Shown here: positions 29,719 through 38,576 of the stretch, in pieces
How the letters are laid out: every line of letters starts with the position of its first letter
Position numbering within the stretch: position 1 is the stretch's first letter
NCBI RefSeq assembly: GCF_044793635.1
Contig: NZ_CP084992.1
Coordinates: 2,666,001 to 2,730,000 of the forward strand
Source of the DNA: Virgibacillus_F necropolis_A
Lineage (GTDB): Bacteria; Bacillota; Bacilli; Bacillales; Amphibacillaceae
Reading direction: 5' to 3'
DNA length: 64,000 bases
Made by a program: the position numbers and the translations under genes
The notes under the pieces: model-generated
What the model was told of the DNA's origin: nothing
What the model saw: the letters and a program-made list of their open reading frames with translations, nothing else
The model's database searches: none

Positions 29719-30483
29719 ATGTCATTGTTACAAGTTGAAAGACTCGGTAAATCATATAACACAGAAACGAAAGTATTAAAGGATATTAATTTTCAGGTGG
29801 AAGCTGGAGAGTTTGTTTCAATCATTGGACCATCTGGTGCGGGGAAATCTACACTTTTACGTTGTATTAATCGAATGGTTGGAATAAATGAAGGTAAGGT
29901 TATTTTTGATGACCTCGATGTTGGGAGTATGAAGAAAAAAGAATTGCGTAAATTGCGTACGAACATAGGAATGGTCTTTCAACATTATAATCTGGTACCA
30001 CGGTTAACCGTTATTGAAAATGTTCTACATGGACGCTTTGGATATAAAACAATAATGCAGGGGGTACTTGGCAGATTTACGGAAGACGAGAAGGAGCGGG
30101 CATTTTTTTTACTTAGGAAGCTGGGCATTGAAGAACATGCATATAAACGTTGTGATCAGTTAAGTGGTGGGCAGCAGCAACGTGTAGGTATTGCTCGTGC
30201 CCTCATCCAAGATCCTAAACTCGTTCTTTGCGATGAACCGATCGCTTCACTTGATCCAAACTCCTCCAAGGTAATTATGGATCATTTAAAATCGATTACT
30301 TCTGAGTTAAATATTACATGCTTAGTAAACTTACATCAGGTTGAAGTTGCGCAAAGCTATTCAGATAGGGTTATCGGATTAAATGAAGGTGGAATTGTTT
30401 TTGATGGACCAATCCACAAACTTACCAATGAACGCATTCATGGCATATATGGAACTGAAACCAGAGAGTTAATTACGGTGTGA
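29719..30483 (+). CDS. phnC: Phosphonate ABC transporter ATPase PhnC
   Basis: A 254-residue import ATPase. Walker A GPSGAGKST, Q-loop MVFQHYNLVPRLTVIENVLHG in the PhnC style, signature LSGGQQQRVGIARAL and Walker B LVLCDEPIASLD are all present. I use the ATG at 29719, which has AAAGGAGC at the right distance; the upstream ATG at 29698 would place that site inside the coding region. It is followed after 12 nt by the permease genes. Confidence 0.94.
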   Translation: MSLLQVERLGKSYNTETKVLKDINFQVEAGEFVSIIGPSGAGKSTLLRCINRMVGINEGKVIFDDLDVGSMKKKELRKLRTNIGMVFQHYNLVPRLTVIENVLHGRFGYKTIMQGVLGRFTEDEKERAFFLLRKLGIEEHAYKRCDQLSGGQQQRVGIARALIQDPKLVLCDEPIASLDPNSSKVIMDHLKSITSELNITCLVNLHQVEVAQSYSDRVIGLNEGGIVFDGPIHKLTNERIHGIYGTETRELITV

Positions 30484-30495
30484 GGAGCAAATAAA

Positions 30496-31281
30496 GTGAA
30501 TGAAAAAATAATGCAAAAACGTAAATGGCAGGCAACTATATTTCTCGTCACCATGATAATGCTGACATATTTGTCCTCAACTATAACGAGTTTTAATATC
30601 ATACATGGAATTGCAACACTGCCCACAGCACTAAGCTGGATAATATCAAACTTATATATTTCAGAGGAAGCACTTGAAAGATTGCCAGACATTCTAGAGA
30701 AATTAAACGAAACAATCTTTATTTCTATTGCTGCTACAACAACAGGTGCAGTAGTCTCCATTTTTTTAGGAGTAATGGGATCAAAAACAACAAGAGTCAA
30801 TGGTGTGTTAAGTTCGCTTGCCCGTTTTATTGCATCTGTTTCAAGAAATATTCCAGTTGTTGCATGGGCATTAATCCTGCTGCTTTCTTTTGGTCAAAAT
30901 TCAATGACAGGATATTTAGCACTATTTGTTGGAACGGTAGGGTTTTTAACAAGGGCGTTTATTGAATCCATTGATGAGGCTAGCCAAAGTTCAGTTGAAG
31001 CATTGAGAGCAACGGGTGCAACTTATATTCACATTGTACATAAAGCGGTTATCCCACAATGTTTACCTCAGATTATTAGTTGGATATTATTTATGATTGA
31101 AACAAACATTAGAAGCGCGACTTTAGTTGGTATATTAACTGGTACAGGAATTGGTTTCATATTTGATTTATATTATAAGACTATGGACTATAATACTGTA
31201 GCTCTTATTACATTTAGTATCGTCATTGCCGTTATTTTTATAGAGCTTATCTCAAATTATATTCGGAAGGTGATTCTATAA
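30496..31281 (+). CDS. phnE: Phosphonate ABC transporter permease PhnE (first)
   Basis: A 261-residue inner-membrane subunit with about six spans. The BPD transporter loop EALRATGATYIHIVHKAVIPQ (split near residue 175) contacts PhnC. The start is GTG at 30496 with GAGGAG upstream. Two PhnE-type genes in a row, overlapping by one base (TAATG), suggest a heterodimeric channel instead of the single PhnE of E. coli. Confidence 0.92.
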   Translation: MNEKIMQKRKWQATIFLVTMIMLTYLSSTITSFNIIHGIATLPTALSWIISNLYISEEALERLPDILEKLNETIFISIAATTTGAVVSIFLGVMGSKTTRVNGVLSSLARFIASVSRNIPVVAWALILLLSFGQNSMTGYLALFVGTVGFLTRAFIESIDEASQSSVEALRATGATYIHIVHKAVIPQCLPQIISWILFMIETNIRSATLVGILTGTGIGFIFDLYYKTMDYNTVALITFSIVIAVIFIELISNYIRKVIL

Positions 31282-32126
31282 TGGAAGCAACATACATCAA
31301 ACGAAAAATAGATGGCCGAATTAATATTAAATCTAGTAGTAAAGAAGAACAAGTTACAAGGTGTACAATTATCCTTTTAACTGTATTAACAGTAATGGCT
31401 TTTATGTTCTTCGATTATTCGGGATTGGATTTAAGCACAGCATTTGCTGAGACGGTATATAACTTGAAAATAATGTTTCTGGAACCTGCCTTAAATCATT
31501 TTAGTTTAGCTGAAGCATTTCATCAAGTAGGTATTACGCTTGGTTTAGCTTTTTTAGCAACATTTATTGGTGCGGTAATTGCACTCTTTTTAGCCTTGTT
31601 GGCTGCAAATAATTTATCAAATAAATGGATATCTAAAACGGTTCGAATTTTTGTAGCATTTATTCGGGCAGTTCCCACTGTATTATGGGTTTTGATTTTT
31701 GCGATTGCAGCTGGATTAGGAAGTGAAGCAGCAATACTCGGTATGTTATTTCACTCTATTGCTTATTTAGTTAAGGCATTTTCAGAGGCTTTTGAGGAAG
31801 TAGATAAGGGTATTATAGAAGCATTACGTGCAACTGGTTCCGGCTGGTGGCATATAGTTACTCGCGCTATTCTACCTTCGACATTCACTTATTTATTGTC
31901 ATGGACCTTCTTAAGGTTTGAAATTAACTTCTCGGTAGCTGTTGCGATGGGTGCCGCGGCGGGGGCAGGTGGTATTGGATTTGAACTCTTTATGTCATCA
32001 GGATTTTACTTCGATCTACGTGAAGTAGGTTTTATCACTTATGCAATATTATTGATAGCAATAGTTTTAGAGGTACTTTCAACTCAATTAAAAAATCGTT
32101 ATTTTCCATCATCGACGAGCAATTAA
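31281..32126 (+). CDS. phnE: Phosphonate ABC transporter permease PhnE (second)
   Basis: A 281-residue permease related to the preceding one. It starts with a longer charged N-terminus (about 30 residues), then about six membrane spans and the ATPase-contact loop EALRATGSGWWHIVTRAILPS near 190. The AAAGAGGIGFELF segment near the C-terminus is typical of PhnE. It starts on the last base of the first phnE stop. It ends the transport operon; the next gene has its own promoter 140-180 nt further on. Confidence 0.92.
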   Translation: MEATYIKRKIDGRINIKSSSKEEQVTRCTIILLTVLTVMAFMFFDYSGLDLSTAFAETVYNLKIMFLEPALNHFSLAEAFHQVGITLGLAFLATFIGAVIALFLALLAANNLSNKWISKTVRIFVAFIRAVPTVLWVLIFAIAAGLGSEAAILGMLFHSIAYLVKAFSEAFEEVDKGIIEALRATGSGWWHIVTRAILPSTFTYLLSWTFLRFEINFSVAVAMGAAAGAGGIGFELFMSSGFYFDLREVGFITYAILLIAIVLEVLSTQLKNRYFPSSTSN

Positions 32127-32221
32127 GAATTATTAATTGGAGAAATGGAATTATAAATTATCAAACGCAAATAACCATTGCAAGCAAGGACTTTAGGATG
32201 ACTACTAATCTACTGTTTTTA

Positions 32222-32274
32222 TTTACATTTCTTTACGCTCCGTTCACTTTCATTTAATAGTCTTTCTTTATACT
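32222..32274 (+). promoter_or_regulatory. Pho box and -10 region of the glycerophosphodiesterase gene
   Basis: TTTACA (32222), TTTACG (32232), TTCACT (32243) and TTTAAT (32253) are spaced 10-11 bp, followed by TATACT at 32269-32274. With a start near 32281 the box lies at about -59 to -23, where PhoP binds in activated B. subtilis promoters. Phosphate-starvation control is therefore likely. Confidence 0.7.
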
Positions 32275-32304
32275 AAACTTAAATACTTATAAAGGAGAGA
32301 TTAA

Positions 32305-33165
32305 ATGAGAGTACGTACATTTTCAATTTTTCTAATGGCACTAATTTTTATGTCTTTGTCAATCGTTCCTGCTTTAGCGTCTAGTGGGGAAACAATCTCG
32401 ACCAAACAGCAGCAACAAATGGTGAATGTTGCACATCGCGGTGCTTCAGGTCATGCGCCTGAAAATACTATGGATGCATTTCAAAAAGCTTTTGAAATGA
32501 AAGCTGATTACATTGAAATCGATGTACAAATGAGTAAAGATGGAGAGCTAGTCATCATCCATGATACAACTGTTGACCGTACGACAAATGGAACTGGCTT
32601 TGTTGGAGATCTTACGCTTGAAGAACTTCAACAGTTGGACGCTGGAAGTTGGTTTAGCGAAGAATTTGCCGATGAGGAGATACCTACTTTTGAAGAAGTA
32701 CTGGATACTTACCGTGGAAAGATTGGTATATTAATCGAACTTAAATCACCAGCACTGTATCCAGGTATTGAAGAAAAAGTTGCTGAAGCCTTAGTTGAAC
32801 GCAATATGCATAAACCAAATAATAATAAAATTATTATTCAATCATTTAATTACGAATCGATGCAAACATCTAAGGCACTGTTGCCAAGTATTCCTCATGG
32901 CGTACTTGCTGGGCTTTCTTGGGCAGATGTGACAGATGAACAATTAGCGCAATTTGCAACGTATGCTGATTTCTTTAATCCAAATATGAATATAGTTACA
33001 CATGATTTAGTAGACCGTGTTCACGCTAAAGGAATGGAAATTTATCCGTATACTGTTCGCACACAGGAACAGGCAAATAAATTATTTGAACTTGAAGTAG
33101 ATGGTATTATCACCGACTTTCCGGAATATGTTGATCAACACCCTGGGGAAATAGAAAACAGTTAA
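32305..33165 (+). CDS. glpQ: Secreted glycerophosphodiester phosphodiesterase
   Basis: Hydrolyses glycerophosphodiesters to glycerol 3-phosphate and an alcohol. A signal peptide (residues 1-25, hydrophobic core then ALAS) sends it outside. The GDPD domain has VAHRGASGHAPENT (about 45), YIEIDVQMSKDG and VIIHDTTVDRTTNGTG with catalytic histidines, and IELKSP. 286 residues, normal length. RBS AAGGAGAG. The Pho box upstream and the phn genes just before it point to phosphate scavenging from lipid head groups or teichoic acid. Confidence 0.93.
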   Translation: MRVRTFSIFLMALIFMSLSIVPALASSGETISTKQQQQMVNVAHRGASGHAPENTMDAFQKAFEMKADYIEIDVQMSKDGELVIIHDTTVDRTTNGTGFVGDLTLEELQQLDAGSWFSEEFADEEIPTFEEVLDTYRGKIGILIELKSPALYPGIEEKVAEALVERNMHKPNNNKIIIQSFNYESMQTSKALLPSIPHGVLAGLSWADVTDEQLAQFATYADFFNPNMNIVTHDLVDRVHAKGMEIYPYTVRTQEQANKLFELEVDGIITDFPEYVDQHPGEIENS

Positions 33166-33200
33166 TGGTAGCGATAAAAGGATAATTGAGAAAATACCAA

Positions 33201-33247
33201 GAGAGGATTCCATCGAGTCACCGGACTTGATGAAATCCTCTCTTTAA
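33201..33247. terminator. Bidirectional terminator between glpQ and metA
   Basis: Stem of about 18 bp, GAGAGGATT...CATCGAGT against ACTTGATG...AATCCTCTC, with a 6-nt loop and short T-runs on both sides. It serves the convergent glpQ (+) and metA (-). The core resembles the hairpin at 14829-14868. Confidence 0.85.
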
Positions 33248-33289
33248 AATCATAGTGTAAGCGAGTATATCCTTTTCACTCACGATAAA

Positions 33290-34198
33290 TTAATCCCATT
33301 CAAAAGGCGTTTGTTGGTATACGTAGTAATTCAGCCAATTAGAGAAAAGTAAATGGGTGTGCGATCGCCACGTGTTCGGTGGTTTTGAATGTGCATCATC
33401 ATTCGGAAAGTAATTCTTTGGAATATCTATGTCCATACCTTTATGTAGGTCGCGTGCGTATTCTTCGGCAAGTGTTGTTGAATCATACTCTAGATGACCA
33501 GTAATCATAATATGTTTTTCATCATTAGACATAATTATAAACGGTGCTTCCTCTTCTGTAGAAGAAAGCAATGATAAGCGCTGATCACGCTCAATTTTTT
33601 CTTTTGATACTGTAGTATGTCTTGAATGTGGGGCGTTGAATATTTCATCAAATCCACGTACAAGCTTAATTGTTGGATCTGATAAACGATGCTTATAAAT
33701 ACCAAAACTTTTCTTTGACAACTCATATTTTTCAATACCATAATGGTAATATAATGCAGCCTGGGCACCCCAGCAGATGTGCAAAACAGAGGTGACATTC
33801 TGTTTTGTCCATTCCATAATTTCGGTTAACTCTTCCCAATAGTTTACGTCTTCAAATGCTAAATGCTCAATGGGAGCCCCCGTAATAATCATTCCATCAA
33901 ATCGACGATCCTTTACGTTTTCAAAGGTCGTATAGAACGAGTTCAAATGGGATTTGCTTACATTTTTAGATTGATGTGTCACGACTCTTAGGAAAGTAAT
34001 ATTGACCTGTAACGGTGTATTACCTAACAATCTTAGGAGTTGTAACTCCGTTTTTTGCTTCTCTGGCATTAAATTCAGAATTAGTATATTTAGTGGACGG
34101 ATGTCTTGGGTCTTTGCACGAATCTCATCCATCACAAATATTTTTTCCTTTTTTAAATTTTCCCTTACAGGCAATGCTTTTGGTATATTTATTGGCAA
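33290..34198 (-). CDS. metA: Homoserine O-acetyltransferase MetA
   Basis: Acylates L-homoserine in methionine synthesis. The start is TTG at 34198 (sequence PINIPKALP), with GGAG eight bases before it. This start gives 302 residues and puts the nucleophile at Cys142 (HICWGAQAA) and the acyl-CoA selecting residue at position 111. That residue is Glu (GAPIE), which in this family marks acetyl-CoA users (glycine marks succinyl-CoA users). The upstream TTG at 34216 would bury the ribosome binding site. It is the last gene of a minus-strand operon with ribA, ribD and a HAD phosphatase; no S-box precedes it. Confidence 0.94.
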   Translation of the reverse strand: MPINIPKALPVRENLKKEKIFVMDEIRAKTQDIRPLNILILNLMPEKQKTELQLLRLLGNTPLQVNITFLRVVTHQSKNVSKSHLNSFYTTFENVKDRRFDGMIITGAPIEHLAFEDVNYWEELTEIMEWTKQNVTSVLHICWGAQAALYYHYGIEKYELSKKSFGIYKHRLSDPTIKLVRGFDEIFNAPHSRHTTVSKEKIERDQRLSLLSSTEEEAPFIIMSNDEKHIMITGHLEYDSTTLAEEYARDLHKGMDIDIPKNYFPNDDAHSKPPNTWRSHTHLLFSNWLNYYVYQQTPFEWD

Positions 34199-34234
34199 CT
34201 GAATATCTCCTTTCAATCCATACTACAAGCCTAA

Positions 34235-34798
34235 TTATTTAATGAAACTAGTAAAATCAGACCAATCTACAAGACGATGCATGTCTTCCACATGCCGATT
34301 ATAAGATTGATCCTTAAGCAATAATAGTGCAGACTCATCAGCTAGTGTATCAAGAATGGCAGGTTTATCATCAACATAATAATCAAGTTCGAGGTTTTTA
34401 ATGATGTGTACCTTTTCATCATCCTGCATCCCGTAGAAAAATCTGTCATCCCGGACAGGGAATCCCTGCTCTTTCATCCAGGTTATCGTTCTTTCTCCAT
34501 GCTCTTTTGGTCTGGCGGTAATATAGTATATTTCATGCCCTTGCTTTTCCAGTTCCAGTAAGGTTTCAACAGCTCCCGGAAAAGGGGGGCAGGTAGTATA
34601 ATAGATTTCTTCCAATGAATTCTTCCACATATTTTTGCCCTGTTCGTCTGTTAAGCCAAACGGCTCGTGTATCTCCACTCTTTTTAATGCATGAAAAACT
34701 TCACGTGAAATACTTTTCTTTAATTTCTGATTATATAAAATAAATGCATGTTCCCGTAAGTTGATCAATGTATCATCAATGTCAAAGCCAAATCTCAT
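34235..34798 (-). CDS. HAD-superfamily 5'-nucleotidase-type phosphatase
   Basis: A 187-residue phosphatase starting FGFDIDDTLINLREH, the DxDxT motif I of the 5'(3')-nucleotidase (NT5C) branch; YYITARP supplies motif II and YYVDDKPAIL motif IV. The ATG at 34798 follows GAGGGA and lies 4 nt after the ribD stop; a longer frame from 34864 would overlap ribD and lacks a site. From position it could dephosphorylate the product of RibD (5-amino-6-ribitylaminouracil phosphate), but this is inference. A general nucleotidase like B. subtilis YqfW is the alternative. Confidence 0.8.
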   Translation of the reverse strand: MRFGFDIDDTLINLREHAFILYNQKLKKSISREVFHALKRVEIHEPFGLTDEQGKNMWKNSLEEIYYTTCPPFPGAVETLLELEKQGHEIYYITARPKEHGERTITWMKEQGFPVRDDRFFYGMQDDEKVHIIKNLELDYYVDDKPAILDTLADESALLLLKDQSYNRHVEDMHRLVDWSDFTSFIK

Positions 34799-34802
34799 AT
34801 GT

Positions 34803-35912
34803 TTATCCCTCAATACTTTCATTACTGTAAGTTGGATACCCTGTGAATTTAAAATCTTTTCCAATTTTAATAATAGCTGTATCCGTCAGATCAATAGCAT
34901 CTTTCATCAGGTCAATTCCTGTTCCTTCTAAAAAGGTTGGTGCATTTTGTCCGCCAATTAGTTTTGGTGCAAAATACAGGATTACTTTATCGATTAATTT
35001 ATTTTCCAGAAAAGAGGCATTGATGTTGCCGCCACCTTCAACTATTACAGAAGACACGCCTTTTTCTCCTAATAGATTAACGACTTCGTTTGGATCTACA
35101 GATGTTGAATCGGTCGTTACGAATACAGTTATTCCCAGACCCTCTAATGCTTTTCGTTTTTCTGTATCATGGTTTTGGCTTGTAAAAATCCATGTTTCCG
35201 CTTGTTTATCAGTAATAAGCTGATAATCTAGGGGGACTTTTAAAGTAGAATCCATTACAACACGGATGGGATTACGGCCATTTGGAATTCGTGCAGTCAA
35301 TGCCGGATCGTCTTTCAAAACGGTGTTAATGCCTGCAAGAATTGCCATGTTCTCATTTCTTAGGTAATGTACGTCTAATCTAGCCTCTTCTGAAGTTATC
35401 CATTTGCTGTTAAAGGAATGCGTAGCGACTTTTCCATCCAGTGTAATTCCTGCTTTTAACGTAACAAATGGTTTCTTTTGAACAATAAATTTATTAAATA
35501 CTTCATTCATCTTTCGTGATGCTTCTTCCCGAACTCCGACAACAACTTCAATTCCGGCATCTTCTAATATTTTCACCCCATTGCCGGCAACAATCGGGTT
35601 TGGATCAAGTGTGGCAATAATGACTTTCTTTATACCTGCTTTAACGATTGCTTCTGCACAGGGACCTGTTCTGCCGTGATGGGAGCATGGTTCAAGCGTC
35701 ACATAAATCGTGCCGTCTTTGGCATTTTCCCCGGCCATACGAAGTGCATGAATTTCTGCATGCGGTTCCCCGGCCTTTAGATGCGTCCCCACTCCAACGA
35801 TTCGGTTGTCATTAACAATGACAGATCCAACAAGCGGATTTGGATCTGTCTGGCCTTTCATGGATTGCGCATTGTTTAAAGCGAGATCCATATAAAATTC
35901 ATGATTAGTCAT
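34803..35912 (-). CDS. ribD: Riboflavin biosynthesis deaminase/reductase RibD
   Basis: Bifunctional enzyme of riboflavin synthesis. The N-terminal zinc deaminase (residues 1-145) has PHAEIHAL and PCSHHGRTGPCAEAI. The C-terminal reductase (150-369) has KPFVTLKAGITLDGKVA and a VIVEGGG nucleotide-binding loop. The ATG at 35912 (after AAGGA, overlapping the ribA stop by 8 nt) gives the usual 369 residues; a longer frame starting at 36020 only reads into ribA. ribE and ribH, normally next door in Bacillus, are absent here. Confidence 0.94.
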   Translation of the reverse strand: MTNHEFYMDLALNNAQSMKGQTDPNPLVGSVIVNDNRIVGVGTHLKAGEPHAEIHALRMAGENAKDGTIYVTLEPCSHHGRTGPCAEAIVKAGIKKVIIATLDPNPIVAGNGVKILEDAGIEVVVGVREEASRKMNEVFNKFIVQKKPFVTLKAGITLDGKVATHSFNSKWITSEEARLDVHYLRNENMAILAGINTVLKDDPALTARIPNGRNPIRVVMDSTLKVPLDYQLITDKQAETWIFTSQNHDTEKRKALEGLGITVFVTTDSTSVDPNEVVNLLGEKGVSSVIVEGGGNINASFLENKLIDKVILYFAPKLIGGQNAPTFLEGTGIDLMKDAIDLTDTAIIKIGKDFKFTGYPTYSNESIEG

Positions 35913-36663
35913 TTGGACAGGTTCCTTCCATTTCCAGATGACCAGACTTATTGATTTTCGTCTCCAAATATTTCTTGTTGTATTCGGAAACATCGCCCCA
36001 CAAAGGTGATCTCCCTGCAACCTGTAGACCAGCGCTTTTCAATGCTTCAAGTTTTTCAGGGTTATTTGTGATAAGTGTTACAGGTTTTGATCGTAACGTT
36101 TTAAGTACTTGAATGGCATCATCATAGTTTCTGGAATCATTTACGAATCCAAGACTTTCATTTGCTTCAACTGTATCATAGCCATTTTCCTGCAGTACAT
36201 AGGCCATCGCTTTGCTGAACAGTCCGATACCTCTTCCCTCATGGTTGGCTAGATAAAATAAAGCCCCAGATCCATGATCCTTAATTTTTTTCATTGACTC
36301 TTTAAGCTGGAAGCCGCAGTCACAACGCTTACTTCCAAAAATATCACCAGTATGACAGATGGAGTGCATTCTGATTAGCGCATCTTCCGTGTTTTCAAAA
36401 TCTCCATAGACAAGTACACTGGACTGCTGAAATTCAGCTAGGTTTGAAGAGGAAAGTTTGTCGATAATCTTTTCGTAATCCTCTGTTACCTCGTCATAGT
36501 TAAGCCAGCAATACCACTGGAATACAACTGTTTCTCCATATAAGTTAACAGGGAGCTGAATAGGCCCCACTAAATATATCGCACTTTCATTTTTTTTGAT
36601 TAATTGGATCTTATCTTTTAAAACAGAAAAAACGTTTGATTCAAGCTTCATTTGTTCCATCAT
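35905..36663 (-). CDS. ribA: GTP cyclohydrolase II (RibA)
   Basis: Opens GTP to 2,5-diamino-6-ribosylamino-pyrimidinone phosphate plus formate and diphosphate. Zinc ligands are in the form C-x10-C-x-C (ICHTGDIFGSKRCDC, near 125-140). The catalytic HEGRGIGL, YDTVEANESLGF and TNNPEKL are present. 252 residues. It has a 70-80 residue N-terminal part in place of the RibB (DHBP synthase) domain that Bacillus RibBA carries. ATG after GAAAGGAG; a second ATG lies directly behind. First gene of the operon ribA-ribD-HAD-metA, with a clear promoter and no FMN riboswitch. Confidence 0.9.
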   Translation of the reverse strand: MMEQMKLESNVFSVLKDKIQLIKKNESAIYLVGPIQLPVNLYGETVVFQWYCWLNYDEVTEDYEKIIDKLSSSNLAEFQQSSVLVYGDFENTEDALIRMHSICHTGDIFGSKRCDCGFQLKESMKKIKDHGSGALFYLANHEGRGIGLFSKAMAYVLQENGYDTVEANESLGFVNDSRNYDDAIQVLKTLRSKPVTLITNNPEKLEALKSAGLQVAGRSPLWGDVSEYNKKYLETKINKSGHLEMEGTCPND

Positions 36664-36687
36664 TTAAACTCCTTTCACTTTGTCCTT

Positions 36688-36716
36688 AGTATAATTAATA
36701 ATCCGCATATCATCAA
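36688..36716 (-). promoter_or_regulatory. Promoter of the ribA operon
   Basis: On the minus strand TTGATG (36716-36711), 17 bp, TATACT (36693-36688), about 25-30 nt before the ribA start. The short leader leaves no room for an FMN riboswitch. Confidence 0.75.
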
Positions 36717-36740
36717 TTTATCTTTCTCGTAATAATGCCA

Positions 36741-36800
36741 GTATAAGAAAAACTTCGTCATTCGCTATTAAAGACGAGGCGAATGGCGAGTTTTTAATAG
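36741..36800. repeat. Palindromic dispersed repeat, copy 2
   Basis: AAAACTTCGTCATTCGC pairs with GCGAATGGCGAGTTTTT around ATTAAAGACGAG. Nearly the same sequence as 7377-7432. It lies between the 3' end of cydC and the ribA promoter and can act as a terminator. Confidence 0.75.
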
Positions 36801-36815
36801 TATATGAATATAACT

Positions 36816-36850
36816 GTAAAACAACCGGGCATTGGCTATGTCCCGGTTGC
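36816..36850 (-). terminator. Terminator after cydC
   Basis: CAACCGGG/CCCGGTTG stem with a 12-nt loop, followed on the minus strand by TTTT, 11 nt after the cydC stop. Confidence 0.75.
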
Positions 36851-36860
36851 TCTTGAAAGA

Positions 36861-38576
36861 CTATAGTAAACTTTTTTCAATCTGTTTCATTTCGTAAAAA
36901 TAGCCTTTCGCTTGTATCAATTCTTCAAATGTACCAGATTCAATAATTGTACCATGTTCCATAACAATAATTTGATCCATTCTTTCTAACCCTGTTAAGC
37001 GGTGACTAACGAGTACAAGTGTATCGTCTTTAGCTTGTTTGAAAAGATAATCATAAATGGAATGTTCCGTAAGAGCATCTACAGACGACGTTGGCTCATC
37101 CAGTAGCCAGAGTCGTCCATCTTTCAACATAGCCCGAGCGATAGCCAGCCTTTGCTTTTCTCCTCCAGAAAGATTTTCGCCTTTCTCAAATACAGGGTCT
37201 GTTAAAGAAAAATGTTCGAGCTTAACTTTTGCTAACATGATATCCATTTGTTCATCGGTTAAATCATCTTTAGCAAGAAGAAGATTATCCCGTATCGTAC
37301 CAAAGAAAAAGTGGTTCTCCTGTAAAACAACTTTAGATTCTTCCCAAATATTCTCTTGATTTATTTTATCTATCGAAAAACCATCTAAATGTATTTTCCC
37401 CTGATCAATAGGATTAACTTTTAATAATAGCTGCAGCAAAGTTGACTTACCGGACCCACTTGGACCAACAATTGCTGTCTTTGAACCTGCTGGAAGCTTC
37501 ATATTAATATTTTTCAAAGCCATTCGCCATTCGTCTGCAAAAGCAAAAGTAACATTATCCATTTCAATGGAAAGCAACTTATTATGCTGAAGCTGTTCCA
37601 TTTTCTCACTTTTTTCTGCGACACCTTGTTCTCGAACAACGGAGAAAAGGCGATTCGCTGCTCGTTTGCTGTCTTGTATATGGAGTGGAAAGACAGCCAT
37701 TGGAGAAGCATCTTCAAAAACCGTTAATGAAATCATCAGGAGCATCGCCAGGAAAATCCCATCTAATTGGCCATCCACTACTAAATAAGTTCCCATTGCC
37801 AGGACAGACCAGGAAACAAGAAGCGATACAAATGTATTCACAGATTGACTATATATTGTATTAACATTTTCGATTTCCTGCTCTTTAATGTATGCATCAG
37901 ATGATTGAATTAGTTTCTGTTCTTTTCCTTCAAGTTTCTGATATATTTTTAAATCACGAAAACCATGAAGAAATTCAGTTACTTCTGTTGATAATTCTCC
38001 TCTTTCTTCTCGTACTTGACTGTCAATTTTTGCTTGTCTCACAGCAAATAAAGCTGGAACGACAAAGACTGTCAGGAAGAGGCCTGCAAGTAAAATAAGT
38101 GCCACATAAACAGAATAGAAAGTGGTGAACAGAATCGTACTTAAAAAAACGGTAATTAAAACAATTGGTGGATAAAAAACCCTTAAAAAGAAGTTCTGTA
38201 AGCTTTCGACATCCCCAACAATTCGTGATAGTAAGTCACCGCTACGATATTTTTGAAAAATCCCCGGGGCCAGGGGTTCAAGTTTTTCAAAAAACGAAAC
38301 ACGCAAGTTACTCAAAATCGTGAATGTCGCCCGGTGGGAAAAATATCTTTCTGCATATCGGCTTATTGCCTTCGTGATCCCCAGCAGTTTAACGGTAGAT
38401 GTTAAAACAATTAATGCATATAAAGGAGGTGCAAGAGCTGCTTTTGAAATCAAGTATCCACTGGCAGCAAATAGACCGACAGCGGCAATACCAGCAACAA
38501 ATGCAAAGAAAATTGAATAGAGAATATCTTTTTTTTCAACCATCATTAACTTAATGACGACCACTAAATCTCTCAT
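36861..38576 (-). CDS. cydC: ABC exporter subunit CydC
   Basis: Half of the heterodimeric CydDC exporter of cysteine/glutathione, needed for assembly of cytochrome bd. 571 residues: six membrane spans in the first 300, with the CydC-type RYAERYFSHRATF segment (about 75). The ATPase domain has Walker A VGPSGSGKSTL (about 365), signature LSGGEKQRLAIARA and Walker B LWLLDEPTSSVD, with an H-loop (VSHRLTG). The ATG overlaps the cydD stop by 4 nt. In B. subtilis naming C and D are reversed; I follow the family models. Confidence 0.92.
   Translation of the reverse strand: MRDLVVVIKLMMVEKKDILYSIFFAFVAGIAAVGLFAASGYLISKAALAPPLYALIVLTSTVKLLGITKAISRYAERYFSHRATFTILSNLRVSFFEKLEPLAPGIFQKYRSGDLLSRIVGDVESLQNFFLRVFYPPIVLITVFLSTILFTTFYSVYVALILLAGLFLTVFVVPALFAVRQAKIDSQVREERGELSTEVTEFLHGFRDLKIYQKLEGKEQKLIQSSDAYIKEQEIENVNTIYSQSVNTFVSLLVSWSVLAMGTYLVVDGQLDGIFLAMLLMISLTVFEDASPMAVFPLHIQDSKRAANRLFSVVREQGVAEKSEKMEQLQHNKLLSIEMDNVTFAFADEWRMALKNINMKLPAGSKTAIVGPSGSGKSTLLQLLLKVNPIDQGKIHLDGFSIDKINQENIWEESKVVLQENHFFFGTIRDNLLLAKDDLTDEQMDIMLAKVKLEHFSLTDPVFEKGENLSGGEKQRLAIARAMLKDGRLWLLDEPTSSVDALTEHSIYDYLFKQAKDDTLVLVSHRLTGLERMDQIIVMEHGTIIESGTFEELIQAKGYFYEMKQIEKSLL

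Noticed and set aside
36664..36740. FMN riboswitch before ribA
   Set aside because: The leader is about 30 nt and has none of the conserved RFN-element segments.
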